A stretch of DNA of 64,000 nucleotides from assembly GCA_963932145.1 (NCBI GenBank), contig OZ010578.1, positions 21,186,827-21,250,826 on the forward strand, in the 5' to 3' direction. The DNA comes from Acanthosepion lycidas. Its lineage: Eukaryota > Mollusca > Cephalopoda > Sepiida > Sepiidae. The notes under the pieces are model-generated. The model saw nothing but the letters and a program-made list of their open reading frames with translations. It was not told the origin of the DNA and did no database searches. Positions 1-10,900 of this stretch are shown piece after piece. Every line of letters starts with the position of its first letter. The stretch's first letter is position 1. Position numbers and translations under genes: made by a program.

Positions 1-160
1 ACCTGTAAGCTTTACGAGAAGACATTACTAATATTTGCTTACACTTATATCTCTTTTTGTAGTTTTCTGCTGGGTAATAGGAGTGGCTTCAAACAGATTT
101 ACGATCAAATGATACCAACGAACGCCACGCTTTTTTATGCTAGTTCCTTTTACAGTACCC

Positions 161-213
<53 letters not shown>
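161..213. repeat. (TTA)n microsatellite
   Basis: About 17 uninterrupted ATT/TTA units. It gives a false poly-Ile reading frame on the minus strand. Confidence 0.98.
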
Positions 214-479
214 GGGTTTCTCTTTATACACATTTTCCGGGTTCCAACCAGAAACCTAAAGTCAGAAATGGGTTTATGACATCTTCCACTGATCATTTTT
301 TGTAAAAAAATCGTAAGATCAGACATTTTACATAGGTAAATCTCTTCGTAATGTTTGTGCTGTACATGTGAGTACAAATCTATAATTTTTAAGGCATTGT
401 CTACCAAGAATCAATTCAACGAGTTTATCGGAGCTTTTTCCAACTACAAGAGGAATTAGTGATGTCCTCATGTAACACA

Positions 480-765
480 TTTTTATGGTTTCCATTTAAA
501 AATACTTGTATTTTGATAGTTTTTTGAAGATCTTTAAAGATACAATACAGACTGCAGGGGCTGCAATCTCAATAAGAAAGCACATTCTGTTTTCGTGTCT
601 GAGCGAATATCTTTCCTTCTTCTCGTCTGTGTGTATTGTAAACACCCATAAAATTATTAAAGGTCCTAACTCTGTAAAAGGGTCTGGGTGATGTTCATAC
701 CAGTTTCTTGCAATTTCCTTCCTGTAAAAGTTGTATATTATCCAGTGCAGAAAATAACCCACTCT
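480..765 (-). mobile_element. R2/NeSL-like LINE 3' fragment (endonuclease-like region)
   Basis: The minus-strand frame 762-496 contains WYEHHPDPFTE, ILWVFTIHTDEK and KIFKKLSKYKYF. This arrangement is typical of the C-terminal region of R2/NeSL-type non-LTR retrotransposons, where it belongs to the restriction-endonuclease-like domain. The usual planes (WYEH-P, ILWD-IHTD, LSKYKDLEIE) are recognisable but broken, and the reading frame is truncated at both ends. It duplicates a region also seen at 853-1113, so it comes from a second copy of the same or a related element. It is not a host gene. Confidence 0.65.
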
Positions 766-852
766 GTCATGCTGAGTTTTATATTCAGTGGGTTCTAATA
801 ATAGGATGTTCCTAGTAGGACGATTTTCTGGCCAATTGTACGTTAATGTTAC

Positions 853-2830
853 CTAGGACAAATAGTCTATTCTTTTTCTCACGATGCCCAGAGCCCCGAT
901 TACAATTGGTACAATCTCAGTCTTTATTTCCCATATCCTTATAATCTTGATCTCCAGGTTTTTGAATTTGGGCAATTTCTTGATAATTTTAATGGAGGTG
1001 TTCCTCTCAGATGATACTGCTATATCAATAAACGTACCCTTCCTAAATGTCCTGTCTTTTATGATAATATGAGGTTCGTTGGCTTTTATTTCCCTGTCAG
1101 TTTGAAGTGGCATATCTCAGAGAATAGTTACATCATTATTTTGGATAAGTGTGTCTGGTTAGTGCTTGTACCATGGCTCAGTTGTTTCGATTTTGTGTTT
1201 CTTGCATATCTTCTATTAAACATATGTCACAACTTGTCTCTGGATGTATTCATTCTTTGTCAGTTCCGGACATCTTCAAATAATACGGTCGACAGTTTCA
1301 TCATATTTTCCACAGATCCTGCATTTCGGGTTATTTCCATGCTTGATTATGTGACAGTGATAGGATCTGGTTGCCGGGTTTTGATCTTGAACTGCAATAA
1401 TTAGGCCTTCTGTCTCAGCTTTCAGCTCGCTGCTCCTCAGCAATATGTTTTCTGTTGAGCCACGTCTGCTTCTTTTGTGATTTTTTTTTAATATATTTGC
1501 CATGCAACGCCTTGTCACCCCAGTTTTGTTTCATTTAGCCAAATTGTTGTATTTTCTGCTTTACGCATTTGATATAGATGGTATTCGCTTTGGTTTTTGT
1601 TAGTAGGATTTCAGGTATATTAACCTGCTTCTTGAAGAGCTCATCTTCTTTGTTGATGGAGTGAATTTGGTGATTTACTATTTGTAGGAGTGGGTCATTG
1701 GTTTTTGTGAGGTAGCCTTCTTAATCCGATTGTTGTAATGTTTAGAGTTAATTCAAGTTGGAATAGACCTCGACCACCTAAAGCTCCTGGTATATACAGC
1801 CTATCAACATCTGATTTCAGGTGGTGCATCCTCATTTGGGTAAGCATTTTTCTGGTCTTGGCGTCCAAACTTTTAATGTCATTCAACTTCCATTTAATAA
1901 TGTTGAAGTTGTATGTTACTACGGGTATAGCTAAGGTGTTGATAGTCTTCATTTTATTGGCCCTATTAACTTCGCTTTCTAGCATCAAACGTACTCTCCT
2001 ATAATATTCTTTTGGGATCTTTTTCTTCATCGCTGAATGTTGTATACAGTCTCCTTCATTAATTAGTAAGTATTTGTATATACCATCTTAGTCTAGTTCT
2101 TTAATCTTGTTGTTATATCAAGCTCAAAATTCGTACTTTTCTTTAGTTTACCGTCTTTAAATATGGCTTTGGCACATTTGTCGATTCCGAACTCTAACCT
2201 AATGTCTTCGCTAAATGTTTTAACAATGGTATGTTTTTTTTTTTCTGCTGGTTGTCATCCTTGGCAAAAGTTTTAAAATGATCAATATAAAACAGGTGAT
2301 TCAGTTTGCCATTCTGGATCATGTATCCGTGGCTACTGTTGTTCAGTAGGCAGCTGAGTTTCGCTAATGCAAGGCAGAAGGGTAATGGTAACACTAAATC
2401 TCCTTGAAAGATCACGTTTTTGATATTGGCTGGTCTCAATTTTAATAACCCGTTTATATGGTTTAGATTTTGTGTAGTCTTGCAGTTATTATGCTTTCTG
2501 TTATGACTTTGACCGTTGTCGGGGGAAACTCTGTATATTTTAGTCTCTTCTTCATCCATGAGTGTGAAACACTGTCGAACGCCTTCCTGTAATCGATCCA
2601 TGGTGTCGATAAGTTTCTTTGTATTGTTTTCACCTCAACAAATATTGTTATATTCATAATTTCTTGGTCCTTGCACCCGTAAATTCCTCTTTCCCTTCTG
2701 TTCTGCTAGGAGTAAATTGTTTTCTTCAAGGAAGTTGTATGTCCTTTTGGTTATTATAGAAGTGAGGACCTTGTACATTGTTAGGAGGCAGATTATAGGC
2801 CTATAGTTCTTCGGTTTCTGCATCCCTTCT
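853..2830 (-). mobile_element. Degenerate R2/NeSL-like LINE (RT to endonuclease)
   Basis: Read on the minus strand from 2830 downward, the fragments follow the order of an R2/NeSL-type ORF. An RT start around NYRPIICLLTMYKVL (about 2810) is followed by motif A as WIDYRKAFDSVSHSWM (about 2600-2550). Next are IFQGDLVLPLPFCLAL (about 2400) and the catalytic box degraded to FYIDHFKTFAKDD (about 2290). The thumb-like region follows (2030-1695: EVNRANKMKTINTLAIPVVTY), then a C-terminal CCHC-like finger CRICGKYDETVD (about 1310), and an endonuclease-like segment with PLQTDREIKAN and PIVIGALG (1113-853). Stops and frameshifts separate the pieces and the YMDD-type box is damaged, so it is dead. The 5' end stops at an ATT microsatellite. 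Confidence 0.75.
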
Positions 2831-2845
2831 CTTTTGGGGAGTAGG

Positions 2846-2935
2846 TATTATTATTAATATTATTATTATTAGTAGTAGTAGTATGTTAGGTATGATATTA
2901 TTATTGTTATTATTATACTTTTTCTTCTTCCCCTA
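2846..2935. repeat. Interrupted (ATT/AGT)n microsatellite
   Basis: Mixed TTA, TAG and TAT triplet runs directly at the 5' truncation of the LINE remnant. Confidence 0.85.
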
Positions 2936-3594
2936 ACTCTCTTCCTCCTTGATTAATAACAAAGGCAACAACAACAACGAATTTCTGCTACTAACAATAA
3001 TAATAATAAGTAGAAATTATCATCCAATTTGATATTCATTATGATTTTCAGTTAAATAACTGTACTTAACCACTTTAACATAATATTAAAAAAAAACAAC
3101 CATAATGATAGTAATTATTTACCTAAGCAAGCGTGGACAAATGAAAAGATTTTAAATTGATTTTGCTATATTTCATTGAAGGAGACATTAAGCCTATCTT
3201 TCTTCTGTTCTTTCTTTCTTTGTTTATTGTCACTGAAACCAAACAGCGTCTCGTATATGTCTTTTCTCGCGATCCAAACGGTATAGTCCATTATTTATGT
3301 AGGTGTAATGTGCGTTTTAACTGACTGACTGGCTAACTGACTAAGCGACTTAGTGGTAAAATTATGGCCTCCATTAACCCTTTTAGCTCTGCACAATGTT
3401 AACCGTTCTGCCTGTGTTCCCGAATCAAAATTCACAAATAATTGTTATGTAATATTCAATGGCGGCTGGACATTGAGTCCTTTTTCTTTACCGCCGTTCA
3501 ACCGGTGACAAGACTTTAGGGCATTTTCCTCTATCACCGGTAAAGCGGTGGTCAGGGATCAAAGGGTTAGTGAGTGTTAACTTATAGGAAGCCT

Positions 3595-3595
<1 letters not shown>
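2936..3595. other. Unclassified AT-rich stretch
   Basis: No ORF, RNA gene or known repeat recognised. Confidence 0.5.

Positions 3596-3642
<47 letters not shown>
3596..3642. repeat. (CA)n microsatellite
   Basis: About 23 CA units, followed by a short CCCACA tail. Confidence 0.98.
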
Positions 3643-3644
<2 letters not shown>

Positions 3645-3882
3645 ACACCCACATACAAGCTGACATCATAAACAGTTTGAAAAATCCGGCAAATTTTAAA
3701 TTTAAAATTCGTTGGTGAAAATGGTCATTAACTAAGGTCATCTTAATTGCTATTGTAAGAAAAAGTTTTGCTCTTTTTAATGAAAATAAACATTGGGCGC
3801 TGTTTTTGAATCAGTTTTAACATTTAATATTTTAAATCCATATTGTGTTAATAGGACTCGCTTGGATGATACCAACGAATTA

Positions 3883-3948
<66 letters not shown>
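3883..3948. repeat. (TA)n microsatellite just upstream of the FN3 exon
   Basis: About 33 TA units, ending roughly 105 bp before the exon at 4053. Confidence 0.98.
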
Positions 3949-3950
<2 letters not shown>

Positions 3951-4052
3951 GTGTGTATAAATTTGTTTTTGCTCAATAGTATTTTATTTAAGTGTATGTT
4001 GTATTTATTCTCAAAACTAATTACTAATTGCTTTAATTTATTTTTCTTACAG

Positions 4053-4174
4053 CTGTTCCTCACAAAGTGACCATTACCAGTAAAGAAATCAGTTCTTACA
4101 GCCAAGCCTACAGGATTAGGTGGAAAGTGAGGTCCATTCCCCAACTTGTGTCCAATAAAATTAAACTAAGACTG
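4053..4174 (+). CDS. Exon encoding first half of an FN3 domain
   Basis: Internal exon of a host gene. It is preceded by a pyrimidine-rich tract ending in TTACAG (4047-4052) and followed by the donor GTAAGT (4175-4180). Two bases complete a split codon, so the upstream intron is phase 1. Then come 40 codons starting VPHKVTITSKEISSYSQAYR and including the motif YRIRWKV, whose Trp is the conserved B-strand Trp of FN3 domains. The exon ends in phase 0 at ...IKLRL. It matches the A-B-C strands of an FN3 module and lacks the conserved C-terminal Tyr region, which lies in the phase-matched exon at 56351. FN3 modules commonly have phase-1 outer borders, as here. Such domains occur in Ig-superfamily adhesion receptors and act outside the cell. 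The specific gene is not recognised. A minus-strand frame that also spans this stretch is a shadow running into the neighbouring TA repeat. Confidence 0.85.
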
Positions 4175-4180
4175 GTAAGT

Positions 4181-4964
4181 ATTATTTGCTTTAAAAAAAA
4201 AAAAAAAAAAAGAAAAAAACTGCATCCATCTTTTCAAGACACTTAACAAGATTTTCGAAATATCAAAATCACAATTTAGACTTCAATATTTAATGTATTT
4301 TTGACGGAAATTTACCGAGTTCCTTTTCTGCGTTTTGTTAACGTCGTTAACAACTCGCTTTTGAAAACAAGTGAATTATTTAGTTTATACGTATGTAAAA
4401 GGCAAGCATATGTGATAGTTTCTCTCGCTGTTCCGTTTCCTTGTGGTTTTTATTTTGATTGAATAGCGGGACAGTAAAATGTGAATTGAAACCGTTGGAT
4501 CAAGTCCTGTTCAGTGTGTATTGTCCATAGAAAATGTCAGTCATTGAATATAAAGATGTCAACTGAACATGATATATTTCCGTTAGTATATATTTAAACT
4601 AAGTATAAAACAATTCAATGAATTGGAAAACGATTCCGTAAAAGATGTTTTCGTAATAAAAAAAGAAGAAGAATAGATAGGCATGACCCGTTTATATAAC
4701 ACATGGTATCACAAGAAGTATTTATTCAATTCAAATCTTTATCTCGGGACTTTATATAGTGAAACTTTTGCAGACAGGGAAAATGGATGAATTCCGAATA
4801 CATTTGAATCTACATTTAAATCCAAATTACGAACTCGATTTTTTAGACGTTTTCCATATTTTCTGTTTAAAAGTCTTCTACTCTTTTGTCTTTTTATGCA
4901 TTATCAAACATTAATTTTATTAATTCAGATACTCGTCTAGCATAAACAATATCTGTCTATATCT
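4181..4964. other. Unclassified intron start
   Basis: AT-rich, with a short poly-A near 4192. No feature recognised. Confidence 0.5.
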
Positions 4965-5288
4965 CTAAGATGAGGTATTATGATTACTTGCATTATTTAC
5001 ATTCTTCGGACTGTTATGCTCTTCTTCATTACCGTATTCACAACGTTTCGGCCGTTGTACGCTTCGGCTTTCTTCAGATGATTGGAATTTCGAACTGAAC
5101 CCTTTATTTCGTCTACCAGGATAGATTGTTCTAGTTCCAAGTGTCATTCCTGGATGTCTCAGTTATTTCCCTTTAACTCAACTCTTCAGTTTTGGTTCAC
5201 CACTGCTGTAGGCTGGTATTGAACTCACAACTATTTGGGTCTAGTCACTGGATCTAACCAACATCTTTATTCACTGGGCTATATGTCC
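4965..5288 (-). mobile_element. tRNA-derived SINE, family A, full-length-like copy
   Basis: On the minus strand the tRNA-like head (about 5285-5200) reads AGCCCAGTGAATAAAG, resembling a Pol III A box. GTGAGTTCAATACC follows as a B-box-like segment. The body contains GGAACTAGAACAATCTAT and GAAGAAAGCCGAAGCGTA, then CGGCCGAAACGTTGTGAATA near the 3' end. The same order is seen at 9960-10290, 45950-46275 and 61105-61394. Confidence 0.8.
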
Positions 5289-5330
5289 TGGAGGGCAATT
5301 TACCCTGGTGAACGAAATAAAGAGTTCGGT
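5289..5330 (+). mobile_element. SINE family A fragment, plus strand (left part of split copy)
   Basis: TACCCTGGTGAACGAAATAA followed by AGAGTTCG matches the middle of family A in the opposite orientation to the copy ending at 5288. The next part of the same SINE resumes at about 5822. Confidence 0.6.
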
Positions 5331-5352
5331 TTGGTTTGGTTTGGTTTGGTTT
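5329..5352. repeat. (GGTTT)n microsatellite
   Basis: Five GGTTT units at the left edge of the sequence interrupting the SINE. Confidence 0.95.
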
Positions 5353-5399
5353 ATGGCATAACAACCTCAGTGGTTCATTTAATGCCGACAACTTTTTTA

Positions 5400-5545
5400 A
5401 TGGTAATATTTTTGTTTTGTCCAAAATCTATTTCTGCTAATATGTTTTCCTCAAAAATGTAGAGCTGGTAATATTATTTCAAAAAATGTTTTGCTGGTAA
5501 TATTTTTTTCAAAAAGGTATTGCTGGCAATAGATTTTTCTTCTTT
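5400..5545. repeat. Degenerate tandem repeat of about 37 bp
   Basis: Four imperfect units built around GCTGGTAATATTTTTTTCAA, each followed by an A-rich end. Units start near 5400, 5440, 5465 and 5500. Confidence 0.6.
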
Positions 5546-5821
5546 AAAATTTATTTTTAGTAATAATTCTGTTTATTAAAACCTAGTTTTACACTTTCAT
5601 AATGCTTTTTACGTCTGTTTCGAGGGTTACCTATTTGTTCATAGCTGGGAGCCTAACAGGTGCTACCACACCGGGTCAAGGTGAACCTGGAAACGCAAGC
5701 AATTAAGAGGTGGTTCCCCGCTCCTCAAAGTCTCCTGATCAGAGGCATTGCTGTTGGACGTAGTTTATCGTCTTAACCTACACGCTGCTGTAGTTTATCG
5801 TCATACCCAAGACGGATAATG

Positions 5822-5945
5822 GTTCTAAATTCCAATCACCTGAAGAAGGCCGGAGCGTACAACGGCTGAAACTTTGTGAATATGGCAATGAAGATGAGGA
5901 TACCAGACCGAAAAATGTAAATAGTGAAAGTAATCAAAGAATATT
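5822..5945 (+). mobile_element. SINE family A 3' fragment (right part of split copy)
   Basis: It contains CCAATCACCTGAAGAAGGCC, GCGTACAACGGCTGAAAC and TGTGAATATGGCAATGAAGA, matching the 3' half of family A on the plus strand. Confidence 0.7.
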
Positions 5946-6128
5946 TTGTAATTTACGCCAACTCAGCCTGAGATAAACAATCAAATTAATATTTAGCATT
6001 CACACAGAAGTAAGTAACCTTATCTGCGAAATGACCTTCTTTATGTTAACCTTACAATAATAAGCGTATTTCATGTCCTGAATGTACTAATTATTTCGCT
6101 GTGAGAGATTAGGTAATTACATACATTA

Positions 6129-6890
6129 TTGATCTGCTTAGAACCGCGCTTGATTTTTGTGAGATGTCATATCGATGAAATATTTCAAAAGTTGCTCCAG
6201 GACAATGATAGCTGTCATCATTATCTAGAATTGTCTTTAATCAATACCCAATTCAATAACAGAACAAGACACAATGAAGACGTCTGTTTAAATGCATTCT
6301 CCGCCCGTATGAATTATTTCGAAACAGGTGACATGAAGTTGGAAGACTTTATTGAATCTATTACTAAGTCAACTGCTAAAAATTCTGGTTCTCTATGTGT
6401 TTCCAGCAAATTTGTCGCTCCAGAATCTATATTACATATCTATGAATCTATCATTCCTTCATGCTTAGAATATTGCTGCCACATGTGGTCCGATGCCCCT
6501 GCTATTTATCTAGAACTCCTTCATAAAACCCGAAGAAGAATCAGCAATATTATTGGTCCTTATCTGCCAGATCAGCTTCAGTCATTTTCCTAACGCCGTA
6601 ATGTTGCTTATCTGTAACTTTTCTATAAATATTTTCATAGTAATTGTTCAGATGAGCTCTTCGCTATGGTACCTAGACTTTTTGAATTTAAGCGAAGCGC
6701 TTGACTGGTGTCGCGCTCTCATTAATCTATATTTGAGATGACTAGATGTTACCGTAAGTTCTATGCTAAGAGATTCTTTGCTCGAATTTCTCGCTTGTGA
6801 AATTCCCTTCCGGCTACATCCTATCCAGTCAACTTTCATCTGTAAGATTTTAAATGCAACATCAATCGTTATCTACTGTCCCCCGAATTA
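6129..6890 (+). mobile_element. LINE remnant, C-terminal region of the reverse transcriptase ORF
   Basis: The frame 6129-6593 contains MKLEDFIESITKSTAKNSGSL, with ILHIYESIIPSCLEYCCHMW and a KTRRRISNIIGP segment further on. This is the post-RT tail of a common animal LINE ORF. After a frameshift near 6590 the tail continues with FFARISR and a DFKCNINRYL-like end near 6870. The same tail is seen at 31905-32230 and 32815-33420. The upstream RT domain is missing, so this is a 5'-truncated dead copy. Confidence 0.75.
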
Positions 6891-7192
6891 CTCTTTCATC
6901 TTTCTGCTTATTATTGATGTTTCTGTTTCTAATTCTTCCACATCTTGTAACCCTTTGTGTCTTAGTGGCTTTATTCTTTTGCTGGGGGTGATAGCGATTA
7001 AGAATAAGTCACCTATTCAATTTCAAATACGAAGACGTTCCAAGTTATAAACAAAATTGGCTTGATAAATTATTAAGAAAAACCTATTCCGATTTTTGAA
7101 ATTTCAGACACAGTGACTTTCTTGGGAAACATATTGAGAAAAACTGCTTTTTTCTGGGCTGAAATGCCAAATTTTTGCATCAGAAACAAATA

Positions 7193-7379
7193 CAATGTAA
7201 CCCGGATATAAGAAACCCGGATATAAAAGAAACCCTGATATAAGAGAGATTTTATCTGGTCCCAAATTAAAGCTTGTGTTAATGTATATAAATTAGACCA
7301 AACCCTGATATAAGAGAAACCCGGATATAAGAGACTTAGTCTCAGGTCCCGACAACTCTCTTATATCCGGGTTACACTG
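7193..7379. mobile_element. Tigger/pogo-type MITE
   Basis: 187 bp flanked by TA on both sides. The left end CAATGTAACCCGGATATAAG and the right end, reversed (CAGTGTAACCCGGATATAAG), are inverted repeats with one mismatch in 20. Internal copies of CCCGGATATAAGA and CCCTGATATAAGAGA lie near both ends. TIRs of the CAGTG(T)AACC...ATATAA kind with TA duplications are characteristic of pogo/Tigger-like elements. No transposase is inside, so it is non-autonomous. Confidence 0.8.
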
Positions 7380-7399
7380 TATTACTGTTTTCTATTATT

Positions 7400-7880
7400 A
7401 AATTAATATTTTTTTTTAAAATATCGTAAAATCATATCGTGGTCAGTGTGGTCTGAGAAGAGACGTATAATTGAGTATACCATATGACAATCCGGTGCCT
7501 GAAAATCACGTGTGTCCAGAAACGAATAGGTGTCAGCAGATAGGAGAGTGCCAACGTTAGAAATGGTAATAGAAATGAATGAGGAAGAAAGGAAAAAAAT
7601 GATATAAATCAAGAAAAAAATGAAAAAAGAAGAGATAAAATGAAAAATATGAAATAAACGACAAGGAAGTACAAAGCGAAGCAAGGCGAATGAAAGACTG
7701 GAAAATAACGATATAGAAAGAAAATGGATATTTCTAAAAGAAAAAGAAAATGGAAGACAATATAGAATAATCAGAAAAAATACTACAATGAGATCAAAAC
7801 TCTTGGACAATAAATAAAAATAAAATTTTTCAAAAATAGAAGCAAAGGAAAAGATTAATTTACGGTTTACCAAAACTCTT
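7400..7880. other. Purine-rich low-complexity stretch
   Basis: Plus strand dominated by GAAA/AAGA words from about 7560 to 7860. The complementary Phe/Ser-rich frame on the minus strand is a composition artefact. Confidence 0.7.
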
Positions 7881-7899
7881 GAAGATTATTCCAAACCAT

Positions 7900-8136
7900 A
7901 ATTATTTTTTAGAATGTTTTGGAAATAACTGTGATTTACTGAGACAAGTACTACTATTTAATCCATATCTAGGGAGCAAAAGAAGCGGATTCATGCCTTT
8001 CCCAGGGCATTCGCAAAGTGAATATAACTCGACAGGAATAGGAAATAGCCTCTCCTATTTTCAGTTCCGACCCGTTAAATTACCCGCACATTCAGTAACT
8101 AGCATTAGAAAAATCGGCCACCCATCTAAGTACTGA
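7900..8136 (-). mobile_element. SINE family B fragment (body)
   Basis: It contains GATTCATGCCTTTCCCAGGG followed by CATTCGCAAAGTGAA. This is the conserved body segment also found at 33730-33905 and 47850-47905. The tRNA-like head is not clear. Confidence 0.5.
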
Positions 8137-9299
8137 CAGGGCTCAATGCTGCTTAACCTCGCACGAGATGCGGTGTTTCAAAGTGATATGGCCATTAGCC
8201 GCACGTAGAGGTAGGGTAAAGTATAAGAATCCGAAAGAATTGTAGAATGTAAAAAAGTAGAGCCGCAAAAAAACTGAACACCAAAGTTTGGCAATGGCCT
8301 GATAACCAAATTGCAATTTTTTTGTTATTAAAAAAAGAACTCCTTTTCTTATTACCGCTGGGTCAGCGCTACGGTCATCTCGCATAACTTGCTGACACAT
8401 TTATCGGCGTCAACGCAGTCGCTTAGAAGAATTGAAAACTTGTTTCTGGGGCGTAGGTAAATATGATCTTTATTTTCTGTTCTAAAGTAACAAACTTTTC
8501 TTTTTTTTTTTTTTTTGTTTTCGTAGATAAACAATAAACATTTCTGAAAGAATTGCAAAACGTGTTTTTTTTGTTTGTTTTTTTCCTTTTCCGGATTTCC
8601 GACGCTTTCGATTGGAAACTTGCATATAGACAGCTTCATGTGGGAAGATTAAAAAAGTTTTTTCTTCGAAATTAAGACCCGTTCTTGCATATTGATCAGA
8701 TATCTTTTAGAAATATCTCGTAGCCCGTATTTTAGCAAATATTTGCCTTTTGTGATCCGGATTCTTATTTCAAAGCAATAGTTAATAACTTCGTCTCGAA
8801 AACCATTTTCTTGTTATTCTATTTTTGCCCCTTTGAATATCCAATAATTTTGACCCTGTTTCTTACTAAGTTGAGATTGTAGAAGAAAAAAAACCTTAGA
8901 GCAATATTTTGTTTGTCTTCCAGCTATATTTTAAAATATACACAGCAAACACCCAAATGAACAGCTTTCTCGAGAGCAATGATTAGCAAGTTATTCTCAT
9001 AGAACATCTCTGTTTCAAGTTCTCCATTGTGCTCAAGTTATTTTTTTTTAAGCAGCTAAGCTTAACACTATGAATGTCCTCTTTTGTTGCTGAATAAATA
9101 TGAATTTCATATCGCCAGACTTAAGCGACATTTGCACAAGACCCCTAACCCATTAATCATTCAGGCATTAACATTAACGGTAGCCTTAGCAGTGTGTGTC
9201 AAAGACAAGACGACAAGCTGTTTTGAATTCAGAACTTTTCTTCTCATAGACTAGTTGCCAATCAAGAGTCTGGTGTCAGAAATGTATTTTTACAAAATT
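8137..9299. other. Unclassified stretch
   Basis: AT-rich, with a T14 run near 8502. No feature recognised. Confidence 0.5.
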
Positions 9300-9385
9300 T
9301 ATGCAACGACCAGAATTCGAATCCGGTTCGCATTTATTTTCGTTGCAAGCCCCTTAACCATTACACTAATCACACATTCTAGTCG
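9300..9385 (-). mobile_element. tRNA-like SINE head, family B
   Basis: The minus strand reads TTAGTGTAATGGTTAAGGGG (A-box-like), then ACCGGATTCGAATTCTGG (B-box-like) about 30 bases later. It is too divergent and short for a functional tRNA; no acceptor stem was identified. Confidence 0.5.
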
Positions 9386-9955
9386 AGGTGTACAACTTGA
9401 ATAATAAAAAAATGGATTTGGGATGTTTATTTTCAAATTATTTATTACATTCTCGTATCGCAAACCCCGATTCACCACATTTGATCCTCGGCCTTTTTAT
9501 GCTAAGCATTTTTTTTATTCATATTATGTTTTTTACTCAGCTGCTCCCTATGACTCGTGGATGGAGAAGAGTGCTGACTTGTTTTCAAGTAAACCCAGCA
9601 CAAAACTGATATGACTCATCCCCGGAGATTTTTTTTTCGGCATCAATTTCCAACTACACAAAACGAAAAGATCAGCTTGACACATTTGCAAAAGTGATAT
9701 CGGGGCTTGGATGATTTTTCTTTACCAATATATACGAGATTGGCGGGGTATGTCGTGCCTGAGTAACGCTTATCGTCTAAGAAAATGGAATTTGTCAGTT
9801 GAGTCCTTCTATATTGCCCTAATAATTTGAAATGTTATGAGTAATTCTCTTTTTCCTTTCTCAACCTATGGATAAAATATTAAGAAAAGGTAATTAAGAA
9901 CCGATACTATTAACTTCCACAAGAACAGTCATAGCGATTCGAACAAAAAGCAAGT
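9386..9955. other. Unclassified stretch
   Basis: No recognised feature. Two overlapping short frames here show no family resemblance. Confidence 0.45.
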
Positions 9956-9959
9956 TGAG

Positions 9960-10290
9960 TACGCATGTCCCAGTGGATAAAATCGTTGTTTGAAGTAATC
10001 CTGTGACTTGATCGAAAGAGTTGGGAATTCAATACCTGGTTACAGCAGAAGTGGGAAAAAAAACTTGGAGAGTTGAGCTACTAAAGGGAAATAACTTAAA
10101 CGGAAATATTAGGAAGAGGCATGGCACGTGGAACTAGAACAATCTACCACGATGGACGGAATAAAGAATTCGATTTAAAATTCCACTCACCTGAAGAAAA
10201 CCGGGGCGTACAACGGCCGAAACGTCATGGATATAGCAACAAAGATTAGGAGAACAATCCGAACAATATAAATAGTGTAAATAGCTACAA
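9960..10290 (+). mobile_element. tRNA-derived SINE, family A
   Basis: Plus-strand copy with CCCAGTGGATAAAATCGTTG at its head, GGAATTCAATACC as the B-box-like segment, then GGAACTAGAACAATCTACCA. It ends GGGGCGTACAACGGCCGAAA, CAAAGATTAGGAG and AATAGTGTAAATAG. Confidence 0.75.
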
Positions 10291-10479
10291 TGGCTCAGGT
10301 CAGATATAAACAGATAAGTTGAGGAGATTTATTATTGTCAATGACGTAGGATGTTGGGATCTATATTCAATCTAAACCTCTCGATGAAAATCAAATGAAT
10401 GCTAACTCGCAGAGAGCAAGTAGTAAATGAAGTTTTCACTCTAAATTAACCAAACAAATCGATTAATCAAATGCTGAAT

Positions 10480-10900
10480 CTACTTCTTCTATGTGCCGTG
10501 TCCCTTCATGACAGGAGCGATTAGGGCTCTCCGCTATTTCCTTTCCTTTGTAACTTTTAGTAAGATTTTCTTTTCTCCATCACTACCACCTCTTGCCATT
10601 CATTTGCATAATCTTGATAGATTACTGACTTTCCATTGTCCATTTTTATTTCAATATGCCCTCTGAGTGTCAGATTCTCTAAGCTCTCTTTCCACAACAT
10701 GGGTCCTAGAAATTTCAACAATCGATTCTTGATTCTAACTATAAGCGTCTGTTTTGTTTCTATTTTCCTTAAAACAACATCATCAATCACAGGATAAATA
10801 CATGGTATTTTCGGCATCCTTCTGTAGAACCACATTTCATTTGTATCAAATTTTTGAACCAAGAGCTGCTTATAACTTGGTAACCAATCAGAAGACAAGT
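10480..10900 (-). mobile_element. RTE-like LINE C-terminal remnant
   Basis: The minus-strand frame 10898-10557 contains NEMWFYRRMPKIPCI, RIKNRLLKFLGPMLWKESLE, NLTLRGHIEIK and GKSVIYQDYANEW. This is the tail found after the RT domain in RTE-like non-LTR retrotransposons (MWFYRRML, FLGH, ENL.L.G.IEGKR.RG). It is 5' truncated; the plausible 3' end continues to about 10480. A related fragment on the plus strand lies at 45487-45895. Confidence 0.75.

Larger units (their letters stand above)
1..4052 (+). other. 3' part of the phase-1 intron upstream of the FN3 exon
   Basis: Assigned as intron because a phase-1 acceptor ends at 4052 and no other host exon is visible before it. It contains R2/NeSL-like LINE remnants (about 480-2830), ATT and CA microsatellites and a TA tract. 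Between 2940 and 3595 and between 3645 and 3880 I see no recognisable feature. Confidence 0.7.

Noticed and set aside
9300-9385. Possible tRNA gene on the minus strand
   Set aside because: A- and B-box-like words are present but no acceptor stem or sound cloverleaf; it fits a SINE head.
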